From assembly GCA_007126995.1 (NCBI GenBank), contig SLAD01000019.1:1-12385 (forward strand): a DNA stretch of 12,385 nt. The letters are read 5' to 3'. Under the pieces are notes generated by a model, which saw nothing but the letters and a program-made list of their open reading frames with translations, had not been told where the DNA came from and searched no databases. This document shows positions 1-7,295 of the stretch, piece after piece. A program made the translations under genes and the position numbers. Position 1 is the first letter of the stretch. Every line of letters begins with the position of its first letter. Source of the DNA: Kiritimatiellia bacterium. Its GTDB lineage: Bacteria > Verrucomicrobiota > Kiritimatiellia > SLAD01.

Positions 1-165
1 GGCACGGGTGCGGGGCTGCTGTTCAAAGGGTCTGGCTTTTACATCACTGATTATCGCAGTGAGGGGTACAAGAAAGCGTCACAGGCCGAGAGTGGCAATT
101 CATCCGCCACGTCAACCGGCGGTAAAAGTAAAGAAAAGCCGTCCAAAACGCCGGCCACAGCGTGA
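1..165 (+). CDS. FmdB-family zinc-ribbon protein, C-terminal part (5' truncated)
   Basis: The window opens inside a reading frame that runs to a TGA at 163-165, giving 54 residues. They contain LLFKGSGFYITDYRS followed by a low-complexity tail rich in Ser, Lys, Thr and Pro. The 'FKGSGFYxTDYR' segment is the usual C-terminal signature of small FmdB-type putative regulatory zinc-ribbon proteins. Their CxxC pairs lie near the N-terminus, which is outside the window here, so metal binding cannot be confirmed. The tail is typical of the family and probably disordered. The stop overlaps the GTG start of the next gene (GTGA), so the two are probably translationally coupled. The family's molecular function is not firmly established. 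The assignment rests on this one motif but is fairly distinctive. Confidence 0.75.
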   Translation, partial: GTGAGLLFKGSGFYITDYRSEGYKKASQAESGNSSATSTGGKSKEKPSKTPATA

Positions 166-908
166 CGAAACTCCACAAATGTCCTGAGTGCGGCGAATTG
201 AACAGCCACGTCCGCCTGCACTGTAAACGTTGCGGAGTCGGCTTTCATTCACTGCAGCCGAAGCGCGGATCGCGGCGCAGGCGGCGACAAAGCGCGCGAC
301 GAGTCGGTAGCGTTCGTGGTGAATCGCGCGGTGGCCTGTCACGCGTTTTACGCGGCCTGCTCTTCATCGCTTTGGTAGGCCTGCTTGGATTGATGCTTTG
401 GCCCACGCAACCGGCTGGGGCGATCGGATCGGAGCAATCGGGACATACGGCTGCTGCCAAACTAGAGGCGCTGCATCGTGCGGTGGATCAAGGTCAGCAG
501 CAGGTCGAGGAATTCTCGGAAGAAGAATTAAACGCCTACTTGCAGTTGCGCTTAGCGCCTGAAGAGCCCGATGTCGAGGGTTTCCCGACCTCTTTCGTCG
601 TCAACCAAATAAACCTAGCCTTTACAGAGAACCGATTTACTGGTCATATAGCAGCGCATTGGTTATGGATTCCGTTGACCTATGAGGTCGCGGGGAGTCT
701 TGCGGAAACAGCAGGCCGTGTGGACGTTGCAGAGCAGTCGGTCCGGATTGGTCACTTGCCATTGCGTGGATTCGTGGAACAGTATGCACTGAGTCGGGTG
801 CAGACGCTATTGCGTGAATTTGACCGGGAACAGGTTGTATTTGATCATATAGCTCGCGTCCAGATCGGCGACAAGATCATCCGGGTGATGGTGGCGGGCG
901 AGCGTTAG
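162..908 (+). CDS. Zinc-ribbon, single-TM membrane protein of unknown function
   Basis: A 248-residue protein that I cannot assign to a named family. Residues 7-24 hold two CxxC pairs (C7/C10 and C21/C24), a zinc-ribbon knuckle. Residues 35-64 are very rich in Arg. About 63-82 is a hydrophobic segment (LLFIALVGLLGLMLW), giving one membrane helix. By the positive-inside rule the ribbon lies in the cytoplasm and residues 85-248 outside. The outer part begins with a Gln/Glu-rich helical stretch containing SEEELNAYLQLRL and continues as a probable beta-rich domain. GTG at 162 is chosen because it overlaps the preceding TGA (GTGA) and because any later start would remove the first CxxC pair. No Shine-Dalgarno sequence is visible, which fits translational coupling to the FmdB-type gene. 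A membrane-tethered sensor or regulator is possible but unproven. Confidence 0.8.
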   Translation: MTKLHKCPECGELNSHVRLHCKRCGVGFHSLQPKRGSRRRRRQSARRVGSVRGESRGGLSRVLRGLLFIALVGLLGLMLWPTQPAGAIGSEQSGHTAAAKLEALHRAVDQGQQQVEEFSEEELNAYLQLRLAPEEPDVEGFPTSFVVNQINLAFTENRFTGHIAAHWLWIPLTYEVAGSLAETAGRVDVAEQSVRIGHLPLRGFVEQYALSRVQTLLREFDREQVVFDHIARVQIGDKIIRVMVAGER

Positions 909-930
909 AGGTGTAAACAAAGGGATTGCC

Positions 931-2643
931 ATGAGAGATAAGAGAGAATTTTTCAACATAGTAGACGACATTGACGGCAAGGATGTGTCGGAGTATGGGC
1001 GCTTGGTGGGCGACTTCGATTTTTCCCGTTTCGTTTTGAAAGTCACTCAAATCCCTGCGGAAAGCGCGCAAAAGCCTGTGCTCTTCATTGTGCGCGTGCC
1101 CCAAATCATTGCCGGTTTCCCGCCCCACCTTTTCGATATTCCTGTCCGGCGTACCGCGCTGGAGGATTTATTGACACGCAAAGTGTCCGAGCAAATCGAG
1201 CTGGCTTCCCAATACGACCAACAGGGCATTTCGCGACGTCACTTATCAATCGCCGTACCGGGACAAAAGATTTTGCCCCGCACTTCGCTGCTGGTCACTG
1301 ATGAGTATGTGGAGGCGCGCATGTACATTCAGCTTCCGCACCGGGATAACCGTATTGATGGGCAACGAGTGAAAGACATCTTCTTCGATCAGTTGGCTCA
1401 AGTGGTCACGGGATCGTTGATCTATTGCAACCTGAGCCAGCAAGAGGTGGAGGAATTTGTCAACGGGATGGAGGATGCCGACCAGATTCGACAGGTACTT
1501 CCGACCCGCGGTTGGGTCGGTTTTGCCGCCGAGGGCTCATTGCTCGCGCGTTATGGCAATACGGACTACCCGGACTACGACAAGCTGGACACCCTGCGTG
1601 TTGCCGATGATATCGCGATCGAGGTGGAAGTCCCGAATGCCGGCGAGGTCAAAGGGGTGGGTATACCTGCGGGCATCACCTTGATTCTTGGTGATGATTA
1701 TTCCGGCCGGATCGAACTCATGCGGGCACTCGCGGCGGGCATCTACAATCATGTCCCCGGCGATGGCCGTGAGCGTGTGATTTCCGTTCCCGACATCGTG
1801 CATGTGGCGGCCGAGACCGGCCGGAGTGTCCAAAAGGTGAATGTCAGCGCCTTCGTTCGGAAGCTGCAAAACGGTGAAGCAACCGAGTACAGCGTGGACG
1901 AAGCGGATCCCTGCAGTGCACAGGCCACCGCCACCCTGGAAGCAATCGAGATTGGCGCCCGCGCGCTGCTGTTCGACGAGTCGGACTCGGCCGCTTCATT
2001 CCTAACGCGCGACAGCCGGTTGGATGCACTGTTGCCACAGCGCAGCACCCACGTCGTGCCTTTGGCGGCGCGTGCCCGTCAACTCGCCGATGAGTTGGGT
2101 ATCTCGATTGTCGTTGCGGGATCCGCTGCGGTGGCCGAGTTCATTTCCGTCGCCGATACGGTGCTGCGTATTGAAAATCATACCATTTATGATGTGACCA
2201 ACGAGGCGAAGACCTTGGATGCGGGGCAATTGACTGTGTCCGATGATGCCGCCGATGCCGAAGTTGTTCTCGAACAGAATCGCTGGGTTGTGCCCAGCAG
2301 TATCGAACCCAGCAAAGGCACCCGCGATCAATTCATTGAAGCAGAGTCGCTTGATTTGCTCCGTTTCGGGAACAGCGTGGTCGGGCTACAGGATGTGACG
2401 CAGCTGGCGGATCGGCACCAGACCAGCACGATCGGCTTGATTCTGTATTACGCGAAACTCCGCTATATGGATGAAGGTCGACCCATGCGCGAAATCATGG
2501 ATTTGATTGATCGTGACCTGGGCACCGAAGGGCTGGAATGCCTGTCGCGTGATTTGCGCGGTGATCTGGCGCGTCCGCGGCGCTATGAGATTGCGGCTGC
2601 GCTCAATCGACTGCCCTCCTTGCGCATTTCGCACATCGAATAA
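931..2643 (+). CDS. COG3044/PF09818 'ABC-class ATPase' relative with degenerate P-loop
   Basis: A 570-residue protein that follows the layout of the predicted ABC-class ATPase family (PF09818) over its full length. Family landmarks include PGQKILPRTS (about 110), GVGIPAGITLILG (242-254), GIYNHVPGDGRE (270-281), Walker B ALLFDE (345-350), LTRD after it, and the C-terminal ARPRRYEIAAALNRL. From memory, typical members have a Walker A like GGGYHGKSTL. Here residues 254-263 read GDDYSGRIEL: the P-loop Lys is Arg260 and the Ser/Thr is Ile261. The N-terminal QGDPFAxPS-like motif of the family is also not recognisable. Nucleotide binding is therefore doubtful, although D349/E350 of Walker B remain. 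The trypanosome homologue MRB1590 is an RNA-editing factor with an ABC-ATPase fold, so an RNA-related role is possible; dtd downstream fits loosely. The ATG has AGGG at 921-924 at a good distance. Family placement is strong; the function is unknown. Confidence 0.82.
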   Translation: MRDKREFFNIVDDIDGKDVSEYGRLVGDFDFSRFVLKVTQIPAESAQKPVLFIVRVPQIIAGFPPHLFDIPVRRTALEDLLTRKVSEQIELASQYDQQGISRRHLSIAVPGQKILPRTSLLVTDEYVEARMYIQLPHRDNRIDGQRVKDIFFDQLAQVVTGSLIYCNLSQQEVEEFVNGMEDADQIRQVLPTRGWVGFAAEGSLLARYGNTDYPDYDKLDTLRVADDIAIEVEVPNAGEVKGVGIPAGITLILGDDYSGRIELMRALAAGIYNHVPGDGRERVISVPDIVHVAAETGRSVQKVNVSAFVRKLQNGEATEYSVDEADPCSAQATATLEAIEIGARALLFDESDSAASFLTRDSRLDALLPQRSTHVVPLAARARQLADELGISIVVAGSAAVAEFISVADTVLRIENHTIYDVTNEAKTLDAGQLTVSDDAADAEVVLEQNRWVVPSSIEPSKGTRDQFIEAESLDLLRFGNSVVGLQDVTQLADRHQTSTIGLILYYAKLRYMDEGRPMREIMDLIDRDLGTEGLECLSRDLRGDLARPRRYEIAAALNRLPSLRISHIE

Positions 2644-2660
2644 GCAGCAGGCGGCCTCCC

Positions 2661-3116
2661 GTGAAATTGGTGATTCAGCGGTGCGCGCGCGCGTCAGTCA
2701 CCGTTTCCAACGAAGTCGTCGGGGCCATTGACCGAGGTGCCCTGATCCTTTTGGCGGTTGCGCGAAGTGATTCCGAGGAGGAGGCCCGCTATCTTGCCCG
2801 TAAAGTGTCGAAGCTGCGCGTGTATGACGACGCCGATGGGCGTTTGAATGCGACGATTGCTGAAAGCGGCGGCGCTTTTCTCGTTGTCAGTCAATTCACA
2901 CTCTATGGCGACTGCCGCAAAGGCAATCGGCCCAGTTATATCCGGTCTGCCGAGCCCGGCAAGGCGCAGTACCTTTACAAAGTATTCGTGCGCGAACTGT
3001 CAAATTTAGGGCATCAAGTGGAAACCGGCCGGTTTCGGGAGTCTATGCAAGTGGAGCTGGTCAATGACGGGCCCGTCACGCTGATTCTGGAACGCGAGAA
3101 GGAAGATCCTGAATAG
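2661..3116 (+). CDS. dtd: D-aminoacyl-tRNA deacylase
   Basis: A 151-residue protein, the usual length for bacterial DTD. It hydrolyses D-amino acids (and mischarged glycine) from tRNA in the cytoplasm, preventing their use in translation. Both family motifs are present: SQFTL at residues 77-81, including Thr80, and NDGPVT at 135-140, containing the Gly-cisPro pair that enforces chiral selection. KGNRPSY (87-93) also matches the family. The family's 'GxFGAxM' segment reads GRFRESM here, a modest deviation. The start is GTG, 17 bases after the preceding stop, with only a weak AGGCGG-like Shine-Dalgarno sequence. It is probably co-transcribed with the upstream gene and ends one base from the stop of rfbB on the other strand. 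Confidence 0.95.
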   Translation: MKLVIQRCARASVTVSNEVVGAIDRGALILLAVARSDSEEEARYLARKVSKLRVYDDADGRLNATIAESGGAFLVVSQFTLYGDCRKGNRPSYIRSAEPGKAQYLYKVFVRELSNLGHQVETGRFRESMQVELVNDGPVTLILEREKEDPE

Positions 3117-3117
3117 A

Positions 3118-4182
3118 TCAACTTTTTCCTAACCGCTCGCCGGCATACTTTCCTGATCGAATCGGCCCCCACCAGGATTCATTGTCGAGATACCACTGAA
3201 CCGTCTTGCGGATGCCGCTATCGAAATCCTCCTCAGGCTGCCAGCCGAGCTGTGTTTTGAGTTTGGTGGCATCGATCGCGTAGCGTTTATCGTGTCCCGG
3301 ACGGTCCGGTACAAAGGTGATCAGGTCGCGATACGAAGCGCCACCTGCGCGTGGCCGCAGGTCATCCAGCACATCGCAAATTTGATGCACCACTTCCAGG
3401 TTGGTGCGCTCATTGTTGCCGCCAACATTGTAGGTTTGCCCGGGTTGACCGGCGGTCAAGATCAGATGGAGCGCACGCGCATGGTCCTCGACATACAACC
3501 AGTCACGGACATTATCTCCTTTGCCGTAGATCGGCAGGGGTTTCTCATCCAGCGCATTGAGAATCACCAAAGGAATCAGCTTCTCGGGAAAGTGGTACGG
3601 CCCGTAATTGTTGCTACAGTTCGAGATCAGGGCCGGGAACCCGTACGTATGATACCAGGCCATGGCCAAGTGATCGGAGGCGGCCTTGCTGGCAGAGTAG
3701 GGGGAGCGGGGGTCGTAAGGCGTTTCCTCCGTAAACAAGCCTTCCGGGCCCAGGCTGCCATAGACCTCGTCCGTGGAGATGTGCAGGAAGCGAAAGGTCG
3801 CCTGCGCCGCTTCTGGCAGTGTCGCGGAATACTGGCGGGCGACATGGAGTAGGTTGTAGGTGCCCACAATATTGGTTTGGATGAAGGCATCGGGTCCATC
3901 GATGGAGCGATCCACGTGCGACTCAGCCGCCAAGTGCATCACCGCGTCGGGTCGAAATGACTGAAACAGCTCAGCCATGCGCGCGGCGTCGCAGATGTCG
4001 TCTTGGGTGTGCGCGTAGTTCGGATGGCCGTCCAACATCGCCAGCGATGAAAGATTACCGGCGTACGTCAACTTGTCGACGTTCAGGACGCGACATTTTT
4101 CCGTTAGCACCAAGTGACGGCAAACCGCAGATCCTATGAAACCGGCGCCCCCCGTGACTAAAACTGATTTGATCGAACCCAT
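3118..4182 (-). CDS. rfbB: dTDP-glucose 4,6-dehydratase
   Basis: A 354-residue extended short-chain dehydrogenase that converts dTDP-glucose to dTDP-4-keto-6-deoxyglucose, the second step toward dTDP-rhamnose and other deoxysugars. The NAD+-binding TGGAGFIG is at residues 10-17, the catalytic triplet T137-D138-E139 lies in STDEVYG, and the Y162-x3-K166 pair is in YSASK. GPYHFPEKLIPLVI (about 194-207) and the C-terminal RPGHDKRYAID are also typical. The reading frame extends upstream to 4242, but ATG at 4182 is preferred. It begins just before the Rossmann motif, has AGAAAGGGAAAG upstream, and lies below a plausible promoter that overlaps the alternative start at 4209. No rfbA, rfbC or rfbD is adjacent, so this copy stands alone here. 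It converges on dtd with one base between stops. Confidence 0.94.
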   Translation of the reverse strand: MGSIKSVLVTGGAGFIGSAVCRHLVLTEKCRVLNVDKLTYAGNLSSLAMLDGHPNYAHTQDDICDAARMAELFQSFRPDAVMHLAAESHVDRSIDGPDAFIQTNIVGTYNLLHVARQYSATLPEAAQATFRFLHISTDEVYGSLGPEGLFTEETPYDPRSPYSASKAASDHLAMAWYHTYGFPALISNCSNNYGPYHFPEKLIPLVILNALDEKPLPIYGKGDNVRDWLYVEDHARALHLILTAGQPGQTYNVGGNNERTNLEVVHQICDVLDDLRPRAGGASYRDLITFVPDRPGHDKRYAIDATKLKTQLGWQPEEDFDSGIRKTVQWYLDNESWWGPIRSGKYAGERLGKS

Positions 4183-4207
4183 AGTCTTTCCCTTTCTGAT
4201 GAGGGCA

Positions 4208-4236
4208 TTCATACTCAATCGCAGTGCATCTGGCAA
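4208..4236 (-). promoter_or_regulatory. Candidate sigma70-type promoter for rfbB
   Basis: On the minus strand, TTGCCA (4236-4231) and TATGAA (4213-4208) are separated by exactly 17 bases, matching TTGACA/TATAAT at 5 of 6 and 4 of 6 positions. The predicted start site near 4201 leaves a leader of about 19 bases holding an A/G-rich Shine-Dalgarno sequence before ATG 4182. Seen as a pattern only; activity is inferred. Confidence 0.45.
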
Positions 4237-4273
4237 GCGCACCCCGGTTTTGACAATACGGTGCCCCCGATGC

Positions 4274-4302
4274 TTGACACCGCCTTTGCAACTTGGATAG
4301 CC
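4274..4302 (+). promoter_or_regulatory. Weak candidate promoter for hppA
   Basis: The 203-base divergent region between rfbB and hppA holds two exact TTGACA hexamers on the plus strand, at 4250-4255 and 4274-4279. Only the second has a -10-like element at suitable spacing, GATAGC at 4296-4301 (16-base spacer), and that is a poor match. The AT-rich stretch 4321-4352 contains GATAAC and GATAAG but no aligned -35. An hppA promoter must lie in this region or upstream; its exact position is uncertain. Confidence 0.25.
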
Positions 4303-4376
4303 TTTTCATGAGTGTGTCAGTTGTTCTTGATTGTGAATGAGATAACGATAAGGCCGTTTCGCACGGCAATTGATAT

Positions 4377-4382
4377 GGAGGG
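4377..4382 (+). promoter_or_regulatory. Shine-Dalgarno sequence of hppA
   Basis: GGAGGG lies three bases before the ATG at 4386 (GGAG itself is five bases away). It is the strongest ribosome-binding site in the middle block and fixes the hppA start. The downstream genes in this block lack comparable sites except for the misplaced one before 7321. Confidence 0.7.
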
Positions 4383-4385
4383 ATT

Positions 4386-6518
4386 ATGAGCGGGTTGGTA
4401 CTTTTTTCATTTGTATGCGGTTTGATTGCGCTTGGATTTGCTTACTACAAGGCCTCCTGGATCAATCAGCAAGATCCCGGCACTGAGCGGATGCAGGAAA
4501 TCGGCGCTGCGGTTCGCGAGGGCGCGATGGCTTTTCTCGCCCGTGAATACAAGGTCTTGACGGTCTTCGTGATTGCCGTGGCGGTGTTGCTGGCGGTCGG
4601 CTATCCGGGCGTGCAAGGACTCGTGGCGGTCTCCTTCATCGTCGGCGCCCTGTGTTCCGGGTTGGCCGGTTTCTTTGGCATGCGCGTGGCTACCGCCTCC
4701 AATATGCGTACGACGCACGGTGCCCGGACCAGCCTGAATGATGCCCTCAAGATCGCCTTCTCCGGTGGCGCGGTGATGGGCATGTCCGTGGTCGGCTTGG
4801 GCATCCTGGGCCTCTCGGGCCTGTTGCTGGTTTTTTCCAATACGATTACCGATGGGACTTCGGTAGGCGTGCTTAGCTCCACCGTATTGCCGATTCTTTC
4901 CGGTTTTTCGCTGGGTGCGAGTTCCATTGCGCTCTTTGCCCGTGTGGGCGGCGGAATCTTCACCAAGGCCGCGGATGTCGGCGCTGACCTGGTCGGGAAG
5001 GTCGAAGCGGGTATCCCAGAAGATGATCCCCGCAATCCGGCCACGATTGCCGATAATGTCGGTGACAATGTCGGCGATGTCGCCGGTATGGGCGCGGACC
5101 TGTTCGAATCGTATGTCGGGTCGATTTTGGGTGCGATGATTCTTGGTGCGACCGCCGTCGTCGCGACGGACTCCGCCAACACGGCCCTGAATCTGGTGGT
5201 GCTGCCGCTTGTGCTGGCGGGTGTAGGCATCATTATTTCGATTCTCGGCACGTTCTTTGTGAAGACGAAAGAGGGAGGCAATCCGCAAACGGCTCTGAAC
5301 ATCGGCACGTTCGGCGCGGCCGGCATCATGCTGGTTCTGACTTACCCGATTGTGATGTGGTTGGCACCTAGTTCCTATGAGTTGGCCGGTCAGACATACA
5401 CCGCCATCGGGATTTTTTGGGCCACCATTGCGGGACTAGTCGGCGGCGTGGGCATCGGTCTTTTGACCGAGTACTACACGGCGGAAGACAAGAAGCCCGC
5501 CCATCGAATTGCTGAAGCCTCCCAAACCGGCCCGGCGACCAACATCATTTCAGGCCTGGGCACAGGCATGATGTCGACGGCCCTGCCAATCATCACCCTA
5601 GCGGCGGCCATCCTGTTGGCCTATTTCTTTGCGGGCCTCTACGGTATTGCCATCGCCGCGCTCGGTATGTTGGCCACCACCGGCATTCAGTTGGCAGTCG
5701 ATGCCTATGGTCCGATCGCCGACAATGCGGGCGGCTGCGCTGAAATGGCGGAATTGCCCAGCGAGGTGCGCGGCCGTACGGACAAACTCGACGCGGTCGG
5801 CAACACCACTGCCGCGATCGGAAAGGGTTTCGCGATCGGTTCCGCGGCCTTGACCGCGTTGGCACTCTTCGCGGCATTTCGCGCGACCATTGATTTGAAT
5901 CGAGCAGCGGCTGAAATTCCGTTGCCGGCGATGTCAATTGATATAACGAATCCGCAAGTGATGGCCGGCCTGTTCCTAGGCGCCATGTTACCGTTCCTGT
6001 TCTCCGCTTTTGCGATGGGCGCAGTGGGACGTGCGGCGTTTGCCATGATCGAGGAAGTGCGCCGTCAGTTTAAGTCGATTCCCGGCTTGCTGGAAGGCAC
6101 CGGCAAAGCCGACTACGCCCGTTGTGTGGACATTTCCACCGCCGCGGCGATTCGCGAAATGACGGTACCCGCGTTGCTGGGTGTACTGACTCCCGTGGTC
6201 ATTGGCTTTTTCGGTGGCTATTTTGGAGGAGGTGGATTCCGTGAAGGTGCGGAAATGCTAGGCGGCTTGCTAGCCGGCGTAACGGTTTCGGGTGTGACGA
6301 TGGCGCTCTTCATGGCCAACGCGGGCGGCGCCTGGGACAACGCCAAGAAACACATCGAAGGCGGCGCGTTCGGTGGCAAGGGCTCCGAGGCGCACAAGGC
6401 GGCGGTGATCGGTGATACGGTGGGCGATCCGTTCAAGGATACCGCTGGTCCCTCGATCAACATTCTTATCAAGTTGATGAGTGTGGTCGCGCTGGTGATC
6501 GCGCCCTTGTTGATCTAG
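4386..6518 (+). CDS. hppA: K+-dependent membrane-bound ion-pumping pyrophosphatase
   Basis: A 710-residue polytopic membrane protein that couples pyrophosphate hydrolysis to pumping of H+ or Na+ out of the cytoplasm. Signature elements include FTKAADVGADLVGKVEAG (192-209), DDPRNPATIADNVGDNVGD (213-231) and GDTVGDPFKDTAGPS near the C-terminus, which supply the Asp/Lys residues for Mg-pyrophosphate. The segment GNTTAAIGKG (472-481) has Ala476 and Gly479 where K+-independent enzymes carry Lys and Thr, so K+ dependence is expected. Glu241 in ADLFESY occupies the helix-6 position seen in Na+-transporting members, whereas plant-type K+-dependent H+ pumps have it shifted about one turn. A Na+ or dual Na+/H+ pump is therefore plausible. 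Length and motifs are complete. Its TAG stop directly abuts the GTG of the next gene. Confidence 0.96.
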   Translation: MSGLVLFSFVCGLIALGFAYYKASWINQQDPGTERMQEIGAAVREGAMAFLAREYKVLTVFVIAVAVLLAVGYPGVQGLVAVSFIVGALCSGLAGFFGMRVATASNMRTTHGARTSLNDALKIAFSGGAVMGMSVVGLGILGLSGLLLVFSNTITDGTSVGVLSSTVLPILSGFSLGASSIALFARVGGGIFTKAADVGADLVGKVEAGIPEDDPRNPATIADNVGDNVGDVAGMGADLFESYVGSILGAMILGATAVVATDSANTALNLVVLPLVLAGVGIIISILGTFFVKTKEGGNPQTALNIGTFGAAGIMLVLTYPIVMWLAPSSYELAGQTYTAIGIFWATIAGLVGGVGIGLLTEYYTAEDKKPAHRIAEASQTGPATNIISGLGTGMMSTALPIITLAAAILLAYFFAGLYGIAIAALGMLATTGIQLAVDAYGPIADNAGGCAEMAELPSEVRGRTDKLDAVGNTTAAIGKGFAIGSAALTALALFAAFRATIDLNRAAAEIPLPAMSIDITNPQVMAGLFLGAMLPFLFSAFAMGAVGRAAFAMIEEVRRQFKSIPGLLEGTGKADYARCVDISTAAAIREMTVPALLGVLTPVVIGFFGGYFGGGGFREGAEMLGGLLAGVTVSGVTMALFMANAGGAWDNAKKHIEGGAFGGKGSEAHKAAVIGDTVGDPFKDTAGPSINILIKLMSVVALVIAPLLI

Positions 6519-7295
6519 GTGAAGCTGACCTTCTTAGGCACGGGCACATCGCATGGCATTCCTGCCATCGGGTGCTCGTGCCCGGTCTGCACGTCGTCGA
6601 ATCCACACAATAAACGGCGTCGCAGCAGCCTCTATGTCGAGTCCGGCGACGCGCACTTGGTGATCGATACGCCGCCGGATTTCCGCGATCAAGTGCTGAC
6701 GTTTGGTGTTACACGCGTGGACGCGGTGTTCATTACGCATATTCATGCGGACCACATCTTCGGGTTCGATGATTTGCGGCGCTTTTGCTACATGCAAAAG
6801 ATGGTGATCCCGGTCTATGGCTCCGGGGCGACGATGGACGGCATGCGCGAGAAATTCCGCTATGTCATCGATGAATCCATCTGGCGACACTCGGCGCCGC
6901 AGGTGACGTTCAATGACATGTCCCCCCGTGATCGTGTCCAGGTCGGCGAGCTGGAGGTGCAGCCCGTCGAAGTGCCGCATGGTCCGATGACAGTATACGG
7001 CTATATCATTCGCCATGGTGCAAAAAAGGTCGGGTATGTACCCGATTGCAGTGCGTTGGAATCGCCTGTCGTTGAACAATTTCAGGCTGTTGATGTGATG
7101 ATCCTGGATGCGTTGCGCGAGGCCCCGCACCCCACCCACCTGTGTCTCCCGCAAGCGGTCGACCTACTGCAACAGATCGGTGCGCCCCAGTCCTATATCA
7201 CGCACGTGTGTCATGATCTTGAACATGAAGAGACGCAAGCGCGTCTACCGACTGGTATCACAGTGCCGTATGATGGATTTCAGCTTACAACATAG
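6519..7295 (+). CDS. PhnP-like metallo-beta-lactamase-fold hydrolase
   Basis: A 258-residue cytoplasmic metallohydrolase of the COG1235 (PhnP-like) group. The dinuclear metal motif HxHxDH is T73-HIHADH-I80 (H74, H76, D78, H79). The N-terminal CSCPVC (C19, C21, C24) is the extra Cys cluster typical of this group and may bind a structural zinc. Later landmarks are VPHGPM, GYVPDCS, PHPTHLCLPQA and THVCHDLEHE, all expected for the family. PhnP itself is a cyclic phosphodiesterase of phosphonate breakdown, but no other phn gene is present, so the substrate here is unknown. The GTG start sits immediately after the hppA stop and has no clear Shine-Dalgarno sequence, which suggests translational coupling. 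The 3' end overlaps the start of the next gene by 26 bases. Confidence 0.9.
   Translation: MKLTFLGTGTSHGIPAIGCSCPVCTSSNPHNKRRRSSLYVESGDAHLVIDTPPDFRDQVLTFGVTRVDAVFITHIHADHIFGFDDLRRFCYMQKMVIPVYGSGATMDGMREKFRYVIDESIWRHSAPQVTFNDMSPRDRVQVGELEVQPVEVPHGPMTVYGYIIRHGAKKVGYVPDCSALESPVVEQFQAVDVMILDALREAPHPTHLCLPQAVDLLQQIGAPQSYITHVCHDLEHEETQARLPTGITVPYDGFQLTT

Noticed and set aside
3292..3852. A 186-codon plus-strand frame inside rfbB.
   Set aside because: It lies opposite the NAD-dependent dehydratase frame, which has all catalytic motifs, and it has no ribosome-binding site or recognisable domain.
4183..4242. Longer rfbB start at 4242 or 4209.
   Set aside because: These add a non-family N-terminal extension without a ribosome-binding site and overlap or precede the best rfbB promoter candidate.
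4275..4290. Possible sigma54 promoter upstream of hppA (TGACACC-N4-TTGCA).
   Set aside because: The -12 element fits, but the near-invariant GG of the -24 element is broken (TGA instead of TGG), and no enhancer-binding site or activator gene is visible.
4407..5329. Long open frames on the minus strand across hppA (293 and 242 codons).
   Set aside because: They are antisense shadows of the strongly conserved hppA frame. Their translations are low-complexity and match no family I recognise.
7108..7269. Upstream extension of the TIGR03790 frame by 54 codons.
   Set aside because: It would overlap the metallo-hydrolase gene by 188 bases and place an unrelated Arg/Ser-rich stretch before the signal peptide.
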